This document shows, one piece after another, positions 7,167 through 12,930 of a DNA stretch of 12,930 bases (position 1 is its first letter; each line of letters opens with the position of its first letter). A program made the translations under genes and the position numbers. The notes below the pieces were generated by a model that worked only from the letters and a program-made list of their open reading frames with translations, had not been told where the DNA came from and ran no database searches. The stretch is from an uncultured Oxalobacter sp. (GTDB taxonomy: Bacteria; Pseudomonadota; Gammaproteobacteria; Burkholderiales; Burkholderiaceae_D): positions 1 through 12,930 of the forward strand of contig CAKQQG010000042.1 of the NCBI GenBank assembly GCA_934270705.1. The letters run 5' to 3'.

Positions 7167-8546
7167 TTACAAATCCAGCAACAGACGTGCCGGATCTTCC
7201 AGCGTTTCCTTGATCGTGCGCAAGGTCTGTACCGCTTCGCGTCCGTCGATCAGACGATGATCGTAGGAAAGCGCCAGATAATTCATCGGACGGATGACGA
7301 TCTGGCCGTTTTCCACGACCGGCCGTTCCTTCGTGGCATGAATGCCCAGAATCGCGGATTGCGGCGGATTGATGATCGGCGTGGAAAGCATCGAGCCGAA
7401 AATACCGCCGTTGGAGATGGAGAACGTTCCGCCCGTCAAATCTTCCAGCGTCAACTGGCCTTCACGCGCGCGAATCGACAACTCGTTGATTTTCTTCTCG
7501 ATTTCCGCAATCGTCATCAGATCGGCATCCCGCATGATCGGCACGACCAGTCCGCGCGGCGAACTGATGGCGATACCGATATCGTAATAACCGTGATAGA
7601 CGATGTCGTTGCCGTCGATCGAGGCATTGACCACCGGGAAACGTTTGAGCGCGGCGATGGAAGCTTTCACGAAAAACGACATCAGCCCCAGCCGGACACC
7701 GTGTTCCTTTTCGAACTGTTCGCCGAATTTCTTGCGCAAATCCAGTACCGGCTGCATGTTCACTTCGTTGAACGTCGTCAGCGATGCCGTCGTCTGCTGC
7801 GACTGGATCAGCCGCTCCGCCACACGGGCACGCAAGCGACGCATCGGCACACGGTTTTCCGTACGGTTGGCAGCACCATACACCGTCTGTTGTCCCGTCG
7901 AACCCGACGGCGCATAAGGCGTCTGCACAACGGGCGCAGGACGGCGTACGGCCTGTTCCGCCGCCTTTTCGTCCTCGGCCTGTTCCGCACCGCGTGCCGC
8001 CCGGGCGCGTTCCACAGCCTGTTTCGTCACCCGTCCGTCCGTGCCGGTACCGACGACTTCGGCCTCGTCCATCCCCAGTTCAGCCAGCATCCGTGCCGCA
8101 GCCGGCATGACGATACCGGACGGATAGTCCGCCGGATCGGGCATGTCCCGTTCGCTGTCGAAAGCAACGGACGACGACGACGCGGACGACGGTGCAGCCG
8201 CCGGTGCGACCGGTGCTGGCTGAACGGCGACAGGGGGTTTTGCCGGTTCGGCCGGTACCGCACTCGCCTGTGCGACGGGAGCCGCAGCGGGTGCCGCAGC
8301 GACAGCCGCCGTATCGACTGTCGCAATGACTTCGCCCGCGACGACAGTCGCGCCGTCCCCCTTCAATACCGAGACCAGCACCCCGGCGCCCGGAGAAGGC
8401 AACTCCAGCACAACCTTGTCCGTTTCGATATCGACCAGATTTTCATCCAGCGCGACGGCCTCACCCGCCTTTTTGTGCCACTGCAACAGCGTGGCTTCCG
8501 TTACCGACTCCGATAACTGTGGAACTTTCACTTCAAGTACCGCCAT
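7167..8546 (-). CDS. sucB: Dihydrolipoyllysine-residue succinyltransferase, E2 of the 2-oxoglutarate dehydrogenase complex
   Basis: The core subunit (also named odhB), 459 residues from ATG 8546; it transfers the succinyl group from the lipoyl arm to CoA. The lipoyl domain occupies 1-77 with the modified Lys44 in [10 protein letters not shown]. An Ala/Pro/Ser-rich swinging linker spans about 78-135. The E1/E3-binding domain ([20 protein letters not shown], then DGRVTKQAV) lies at about 140-180. A second linker leads to the catalytic domain at about 225-459, with His430 and Asp434 in [11 protein letters not shown]. One lipoyl domain is normal for this enzyme, unlike many pyruvate E2s. An in-frame GTG at 8558 overlaps the ribosome site GGAG (8556-8553), so ATG 8546 is preferred. 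It lies between sucA (54-base gap) and lpdA. Confidence 0.97.
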   Translation of the reverse strand: MAVLEVKVPQLSESVTEATLLQWHKKAGEAVALDENLVDIETDKVVLELPSPGAGVLVSVLKGDGATVVAGEVIATVDTAAVAAAPAAAPVAQASAVPAEPAKPPVAVQPAPVAPAAAPSSASSSSVAFDSERDMPDPADYPSGIVMPAAARMLAELGMDEAEVVGTGTDGRVTKQAVERARAARGAEQAEDEKAAEQAVRRPAPVVQTPYAPSGSTGQQTVYGAANRTENRVPMRRLRARVAERLIQSQQTTASLTTFNEVNMQPVLDLRKKFGEQFEKEHGVRLGLMSFFVKASIAALKRFPVVNASIDGNDIVYHGYYDIGIAISSPRGLVVPIMRDADLMTIAEIEKKINELSIRAREGQLTLEDLTGGTFSISNGGIFGSMLSTPIINPPQSAILGIHATKERPVVENGQIVIRPMNYLALSYDHRLIDGREAVQTLRTIKETLEDPARLLLDL

Positions 8547-8552
8547 ATATTT

Positions 8553-8556
8553 CTCC
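8553..8556 (-). promoter_or_regulatory. Ribosome binding site fixing the odhB/sucB start
   Basis: GGAG sits six bases before ATG 8546. An upstream in-frame GTG (8558-8556) overlaps this site and so is unlikely to be the start codon. Confidence 0.7.
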
Positions 8557-8562
8557 ACTAAT

Positions 8563-8591
8563 ATACCGGCGCCGGTTCACATACCGGCGCC
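8563..8591 (-). repeat. 11-bp direct repeat with self-complementary cores in the sucA-odhB gap
   Basis: ATACCGGCGCC occurs at 8563-8573 and again at 8581-8591. The first copy is part of the palindrome CCGGCGCCGG (8566-8575), and both contain GGCGCC, which is its own reverse complement. In the operon mRNA these can pair with themselves or each other just ahead of the odhB ribosome site. They could tune E2 translation or mRNA processing; this is inference. Confidence 0.6.
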
Positions 8592-8600
8592 ATGTTGTTC

Positions 8601-11462
8601 CTATCTGACGATGACCATATCCGGCATGGTGCCGAAAGCGGCGTTGACCAGCTCTTTCTGTTGTGCCGTATGTTTCTGGAAATACCCCACGGCCGGGGAA
8701 GACGAGGCTGGCCGCGAAGAAAACGACAGCTTCTGTCCGGGCTGCATGCAATCGTAAATCGGTCGCAACAACTGGAGCCATCCCCCTTGGTTTTCCGGTT
8801 CGTCCTGCACCCACATCACTTCTTTCAATTCAGGATAACCGGCCAGCACCGCCGACAATTCCGCATGCGGGAACGGATACATCTGTTCCAGCCGGACGAT
8901 CGCCACATCGCGCCGACCCAGTTCGGAACGGCGATGTGCCAGATCGTAATAGACGCGGCCGGTACAGATCAGCAAGCGCGTCACCTGTGCGGCGTCTATC
9001 GTGTCGTCCGTTTCCTTCAGCACCGGCCTGAACGCACCGCCCGCCAGCTCCGACAGCGGCGAGGCGGCATCCTTGTGCCGCAACAGCGACTTCGGCGTCA
9101 TGACGATCAGCGGCTTGCGCTGCATCCTGAGCATCTGGCGACGCAGGACATGGAAAATCTGCGCCGCCGTCGTCGGCTGCACGACTTCCATATTGTTGTC
9201 GGCACACAGATGCAGATACCGTTCCAGACGCGCCGAGGAATGTTCCGGCCCCTGCCCCTCGAATCCGTGCGGCAGCAGCATGACCAGCCCGCATGCGCGT
9301 CCCCATTTGGCTTCGCCCGAACTGATGAACTGGTCGATCACCACTTGCGCGCCGTTGGCGAAATCGCCGAACTGCGCTTCCCACAGCGTCAGCGTATTCG
9401 GTGCGGAAGTGGCGAACCCGTATTCGAACGCCAGTGCCGCCTCTTCAGACAGCGGTGAATTGATGACCGTGAAATTCGCCTGATTCTTCGAAACATGCTG
9501 AAGCGGGATATAGACCCCCGCATCCCAGCGTTCGCGGTTCTGGTCATGCAATTCGGCATGACGATGCACGAAAGTCCCGCGCCCGGAATCCTCACCGGCG
9601 AGCCGCACCGAAAAACCGGCCGATACCAGCGAGGCATACGCCAGATGCTCGGCCATGCCCCAGTCCACCGGCATCTCGCCGCGTCCCATCGCGGCACGAT
9701 CCCGAATGACCCGTTCGACCAGCGGATGCAACGTCAGCCATTCCGGCATCGTCGTGATCCGCTCCGAAAGCCGTTTGAGTTCTTCCACCGGCATGGCGGT
9801 CACGGCTTCTTCCGTCTCGCCCTGCTGCTTGAGAATCGGCTGCCATTGCAGCGCCGACTGGCTTTTCACATTCGTCATGACCGGCGAGACGATCGGCGTG
9901 CCGGCATCCATTCTGGCGCGATACCCTGTCACCAGCGCATCCACATCCGCCGGCGTGACGACACCCTGGCTGACCAGACGTTCCGCATACAGGCTGCGCA
10001 CACCGGGATGCACCGCGATCTTCTTGTACATCAGCGGTTGCGTCATCGCCGGCGTATCCTGTTCGTTATGACCGAGCTTGCGGTAGCAGACGATATCGAT
10101 CACCACATCTTTCCGGAATTCCATGCGGAAATCCAGCGCGATCTGCGTCGCCAGCGCCACGGCTTCCGGGTCATCCCCGTTCACATGCAGAATCGGTGCC
10201 TCGATCATCTTGGCGACATCGGTGCAATACAGGGACGAACGCGCGTCACGCAAATCCGACGTCGTGAAACCGATCTGGTTGTTCAGCACGATATGCACCG
10301 TTCCGCCAGTGCTGTACCCGCGCGTCTGCGCCATATTGAGCGTTTCCTGTACCACGCCCTGCCCCGAAAACGAGGCGTCGCCATGCACCAGCACCGGCAT
10401 GACTTGCGAGCCGTCGGTATCCCCGCGATGCATCATCCGCGCCTTCGTGGACCCCTCGACCACAGGATCGACGATCTCCAGATGGGACGGATTGAACGCC
10501 AGCGACAGATGAACCGGCCCACCCGGCGTGGAAATATCGCGCACGAACCCCTGATGGTATTTCACATCGCCCGCCGGCAATTCCTTCTCTGGCAAACTCC
10601 CCTCGAACTCGGCGAACAGATCGGCAGGCATCTTGCCCATGATATTGACCAGCACATTGAGCCGCCCGCGGTGCGCCATCCCCAGCACGATTTCCTGAAT
10701 GCCCTTAGTTCCCGCCCGCTGGATGACCTCGTCGAGCGACACGATGAAACTTTCCCCGCCTTCCAGCGAAAAACGTTTCTGTCCGACATATTTCGTATGC
10801 AGATAGCGCTCCATGCATTCCGCAGACGTCACCTGTTCCAGAATGCGGCGTTTTTTCTCCGGCGAAAAATCCGGCGTGGCCTGAATTGACTCCAGACGCT
10901 CCTGCATCCAGCGTTTTTGCGCATGATCGGTGATATACATGAATTCCGCACCGATCGAACGGCAATACGTCTCGCGCAACAGGTCGAGCAACTCGCGCAG
11001 CGTCGCCGTTTCCCGGCCGAAATAGGTATTGCTGATATTGAACACCAGATCCATATCCGTATCGGTGAACCCGTAAAAGGACGGGTCCAGCTCCGGAATA
11101 TAGGGACGCTCATGCCGTTCCAGCGGATCGAGTTTCGCGCGATAAGTCCCCAGAAAACGGTAAGCCGCCGTCATCTGCTGCGCGGCGATACGCTTGCGCT
11201 CCAGTTCGGCATTGCCTTTGGGAACCAGAATCTTGAAGGGAGAATGCCGCGCCCGCTCCGCATAAGCCGCCAGCACCGGCCCGTGCCGCACGTCTGAACG
11301 GTTGCTGCCATCGACGGCCGGGACATTCTGCATCGAATTGAAATAAGCCCGCCAGTTCTCCGGAACCGAAGCGGGATCGTCGAGATACGATTCGTAAAGA
11401 TCTTCCACATAAGGCGCATTGCCCGCGAACAGATACGAATTGTCCTGGTATTCCTGCATCAT
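8601..11462 (-). CDS. sucA: 2-oxoglutarate dehydrogenase E1 component
   Basis: The thiamine-diphosphate enzyme (also named odhA) that decarboxylates 2-oxoglutarate and succinylates the E2 lipoyl group. It has 953 residues from ATG 11462; E. coli SucA has 933. The N-terminal E2-binding segment reads SYLFAGNAPYVEDLYESYL near 9-27. Landmarks of the catalytic domains are MAHRGRLNVLVNIMGK near 262-277, GDASFSGQGVVQETLNM near 361-377, NNQIGFTT near 394-401, HVNGDDPEAV near 426-435, and the transketolase-like C-terminal half ending in DMVIVR. The frame is open to 11585, but that extension lies in the leader hairpin and is not conserved-looking; AAAGGTGAG just upstream supports 11462, with a second ATG at 11459 as a close alternative. 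It is the first gene of the operon and appears intact. Confidence 0.97.
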   Translation of the reverse strand: MMQEYQDNSYLFAGNAPYVEDLYESYLDDPASVPENWRAYFNSMQNVPAVDGSNRSDVRHGPVLAAYAERARHSPFKILVPKGNAELERKRIAAQQMTAAYRFLGTYRAKLDPLERHERPYIPELDPSFYGFTDTDMDLVFNISNTYFGRETATLRELLDLLRETYCRSIGAEFMYITDHAQKRWMQERLESIQATPDFSPEKKRRILEQVTSAECMERYLHTKYVGQKRFSLEGGESFIVSLDEVIQRAGTKGIQEIVLGMAHRGRLNVLVNIMGKMPADLFAEFEGSLPEKELPAGDVKYHQGFVRDISTPGGPVHLSLAFNPSHLEIVDPVVEGSTKARMMHRGDTDGSQVMPVLVHGDASFSGQGVVQETLNMAQTRGYSTGGTVHIVLNNQIGFTTSDLRDARSSLYCTDVAKMIEAPILHVNGDDPEAVALATQIALDFRMEFRKDVVIDIVCYRKLGHNEQDTPAMTQPLMYKKIAVHPGVRSLYAERLVSQGVVTPADVDALVTGYRARMDAGTPIVSPVMTNVKSQSALQWQPILKQQGETEEAVTAMPVEELKRLSERITTMPEWLTLHPLVERVIRDRAAMGRGEMPVDWGMAEHLAYASLVSAGFSVRLAGEDSGRGTFVHRHAELHDQNRERWDAGVYIPLQHVSKNQANFTVINSPLSEEAALAFEYGFATSAPNTLTLWEAQFGDFANGAQVVIDQFISSGEAKWGRACGLVMLLPHGFEGQGPEHSSARLERYLHLCADNNMEVVQPTTAAQIFHVLRRQMLRMQRKPLIVMTPKSLLRHKDAASPLSELAGGAFRPVLKETDDTIDAAQVTRLLICTGRVYYDLAHRRSELGRRDVAIVRLEQMYPFPHAELSAVLAGYPELKEVMWVQDEPENQGGWLQLLRPIYDCMQPGQKLSFSSRPASSSPAVGYFQKHTAQQKELVNAAFGTMPDMVIVR

Positions 11463-11466
11463 GATG

Positions 11467-11475
11467 CTCACCTTT
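11467..11475 (-). promoter_or_regulatory. Ribosome binding site fixing the sucA start
   Basis: AAAGGTGAG on the minus strand lies four bases before the paired start codons at 11462 and 11459. It supports a 952- or 953-residue E1 rather than the 994-codon open frame. Confidence 0.7.
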
Positions 11476-11552
11476 TCCTTTGCGGAAACGGCGGAAATCC
11501 CTTCCCGCCCGGCTTCCGCCAGCACGCCTGCTTCCCGCACAGGCCAGATACC

Positions 11553-11586
11553 CGTGACCGCCCGGCACCACGCCACAGCGGTCACG
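11553..11586 (-). promoter_or_regulatory. 9-bp inverted repeat in the sucA leader, operator or RNA hairpin
   Basis: CGTGACCGC (11553-11561) and GCGGTCACG (11578-11586) are exact reverse complements with 16 bases between. The repeat begins about 8 bases downstream of the transcription start implied by the -10 box at 11605-11600. It could bind a repressor or fold in the mRNA leader. No known operator type is recognised. Confidence 0.4.
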
Positions 11587-11599
11587 ACCGGATATGAAG

Positions 11600-11605
11600 A
11601 TTATA
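11600..11605 (-). promoter_or_regulatory. -10 box of the likely sucA-odhB-lpdA operon promoter
   Basis: A perfect TATAAT reads on the minus strand, about 140 bases before the sucA start. No good -35 box is found 16-18 bases upstream, so the promoter may be activator-dependent, or the match may be chance in AT-rich DNA. The leader would be about 130 bases. Confidence 0.4.
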
Positions 11606-11739
11606 CCTGTTAAATTTTCGACAGTAGCTTAAAAAATTGAAACATCTATCAGATAGCTATCGTCCCATAAAAAGAGCCAAAAACATTGACCATCAGCAAA
11701 ACTTTGTCTATATATATTTTAATATAGGATAACCATATA
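11606..11739. other. AT-rich spacer between the helicase-like gene and the odh operon
   Basis: No gene is seen. The nested repeat CTATCAGATAGCTATC (11646-11661) contains a 10-bp palindrome and lies about 45-60 bases upstream of the -10 box, where an activator could bind. A run of alternating T and A lies at 11708-11725. Base composition changes sharply here, from GC-rich operon to AT-rich island. Confidence 0.4.
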
Positions 11740-11758
11740 TTAAGGCAACTCCTTAATA
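11738..11758 (-). terminator. Small hairpin at the end of the helicase-like gene
   Basis: TATTAAGG (11738-11745) and CCTTAATA (11751-11758) form an 8-bp stem with a 5-base loop spanning the stop codon at 11742-11740. The stem is AT-rich and no clear T run follows on the minus strand, so termination would be weak, and read-through into the odh operon is conceivable. Confidence 0.25.
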
Positions 11759-12930
11759 CCTATTTGCCTTAAATAATTAAATGTTTCATCATAAAATTTA
11801 TTTAATCGTGTTTTATCAGTATCGTTGCCATAAGGCACAAAGATCACCATACCTTGCCTTGCGCGCGTCAAAAGTACTCGATAAGCATTTTTAATATACA
11901 TACGATTTTCATTCTTTTTTACATCTTGCCAATGACTACCAGAGAATTTCTTATAAACCCACGAGTTGTTATCAAAATAAAAATCGCCATCCCACGCCAC
12001 AATGGTATAATCTAACTCTAAACCCTGCACATCAAATTCAGTAACAACATCCTCTAAAGCATAACTAGATCGCACATCTTCTTTGTTATTTAAAAACCAA
12101 TCTGCAATAGAAACTTCATTTTTTACAAATATTCCTTCCGGCTTTAACCTCAATGCACCACTACTAGCTAGCAATCCAAAACGCACTGTTCCGCGCGACT
12201 TCATCCTAACCCACTCTTTTGCTTTTTTAAAATCACGTGTGATAAATATAGGGAATTTTTCAAAAATTCTCATATACAAGAACCGCGCCAATACAATATC
12301 ACAATCTAATATAGATTTAATCAATTTTGGAACTTCTGGCGTACGGAATGAACGAACAGAATTTGCCAAATGTAACCCATTACAGACTTTCACATTTAAT
12401 TTAGCTATCAGATCATCCCATGTTCTACCAAAACGATATTCTTCATCGTCAAGCTGCGGTGCAATATAGACATCCCAATTAAGAAATGATCTTCTTAAAG
12501 AATCAAACCATTCTGGTAATCCAGCTTCGCCTGTATTGATTTCCTGACCACCGCCAATTAGGCAAATAACTACAGCCCAATCCTTATGTCGGTCCATTGT
12601 GCTAATCAAAAATTCTGGCTCACTATATAAGAAGTCATCAATACCTTTCTTAGATGACATAAATTTTTTAATCATTTCATGAGTCCATGCACGTTGTGCC
12701 TCATCAAAAATGACAATATGTTCCGGAGGCATATTATTATTTCCAACAAACGTATCTCGATATTTATGAATAATCTGGATAAAAGCGGACGTTGCTCGTA
12801 AAGCATCCTTTTTTGTCAGATGATTTCCATTGCTCTTTTCCTGCACCACTTTATCTCGAGCCAATGCTTCCTGCAGCACTGTTACCAATGGATAATTCCC
12901 CGATAGAAAAACAGCTTGTTCACCTATTTT
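11740..12930 (-). CDS. DUF2075 / Schlafen-group-3-like helicase-domain protein, N terminus beyond right edge
   Basis: 396 residues of a longer protein are visible; the frame is open to the last base, reading KIGEQAVFLSGNYPLVTVL at the edge, so the TTG at 12888 is internal. This segment matches the DUF2075 family (PF09848), superfamily-1-like ATPases whose Walker A lies just N-terminal to the FLSGN motif and so outside the window. Visible motifs are Walker B HIVIFDEAQRAW near 72-83 of the partial protein, ICLIGGGQEINTGEAGLPEW near 126-145, a motif V-like QGLELDYTIVAWDGD, and a motif VI-like LLTRARQGMVIFVP near 353-366. The function is not established; relatives occur with nuclease or Schlafen domains and near phage-defence genes. 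The gene is strikingly AT-rich and uses different codons from the odh operon, indicating horizontal acquisition. It reads toward sucA with a weak terminator between them. Confidence 0.8.
   Translation of the reverse strand, partial: KIGEQAVFLSGNYPLVTVLQEALARDKVVQEKSNGNHLTKKDALRATSAFIQIIHKYRDTFVGNNNMPPEHIVIFDEAQRAWTHEMIKKFMSSKKGIDDFLYSEPEFLISTMDRHKDWAVVICLIGGGQEINTGEAGLPEWFDSLRRSFLNWDVYIAPQLDDEEYRFGRTWDDLIAKLNVKVCNGLHLANSVRSFRTPEVPKLIKSILDCDIVLARFLYMRIFEKFPIFITRDFKKAKEWVRMKSRGTVRFGLLASSGALRLKPEGIFVKNEVSIADWFLNNKEDVRSSYALEDVVTEFDVQGLELDYTIVAWDGDFYFDNNSWVYKKFSGSHWQDVKKNENRMYIKNAYRVLLTRARQGMVIFVPYGNDTDKTRLNKFYDETFNYLRQIGIKELP

Noticed and set aside
5715..8516. A 933-codon open frame on the plus strand opposite lpdA and odhB
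   Set aside because: It is the shadow of two well-identified genes in the same minus frame. Its product is rich in Arg, His, Asp and Gln, has no domain, signal or repeat pattern, and no ribosome site.
8592..10889. Plus-strand open frames of 288 and 464 codons opposite sucA
   Set aside because: Composition-driven antisense frames with Arg/His/Gln-rich products and no domain character; sucA on the other strand is intact and conserved.
11463..11585. 41-residue upstream extension of sucA
   Set aside because: It covers the leader hairpin, lacks the conserved E1 N-terminal character, and a clear ribosome site precedes the internal ATG.

Overview
The window looks like chromosomal DNA of a betaproteobacterium, most likely Burkholderiales (Oxalobacteraceae- or Alcaligenaceae-like). 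The reasons are a sucA-odhB-lpdA operon in which the E3 gene travels with E1 and E2, the protein character of these genes, and a moderately high GC content over most of the window. The species cannot be named from the sequence alone.

Layout, left to right. (1) 1-803, minus: a FUSC-family (aromatic-acid exporter type) gene that runs off the left edge and appears broken by an internal deletion plus a frame change. (2) 1004-1960, plus: a divergently transcribed AraC-family regulator. (3) 1990-2985, minus: a lone tyrosine recombinase with all catalytic residues, convergent with the regulator across a perfect 13-bp inverted repeat. (4) 2986-3506: a long stretch without a convincing gene. It holds a strong minus-strand intrinsic terminator, which also has the geometry of a recombinase core site, and a good sigma-70-like promoter for the next gene. 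(5) 3507-5636, plus: a membrane O-acyltransferase fused to an AlgX/AlgJ-like SGNH domain, probably modifying a surface polysaccharide. (6) 5721-11462, minus: the operon sucA-odhB-lpdA, encoding all three subunits of the 2-oxoglutarate dehydrogenase complex of the TCA cycle. (7) 11600-12930: an abruptly AT-rich segment that begins at the sucA promoter and carries the C-terminal two thirds of a DUF2075 / Schlafen-group-3 helicase-like protein, cut by the right edge.

The E1, E2 and E3 genes form one functional unit: E1 decarboxylates 2-oxoglutarate, E2 transfers the succinyl group to CoA through its lipoyl arm, and E3 reoxidises the lipoyl group. The recombinase and acyltransferase look like accessory genes between the odh operon and the regulator/exporter pair. 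The helicase-like gene looks horizontally acquired and may be part of a defence island beyond the right edge. I see no CRISPR array, rRNA, tRNA or insertion sequence. I do not see a clearly new system. The best leads are the recombinase-leader hairpin, the acyltransferase fusion, the broken exporter gene, and the AT-rich island abutting the odh promoter.
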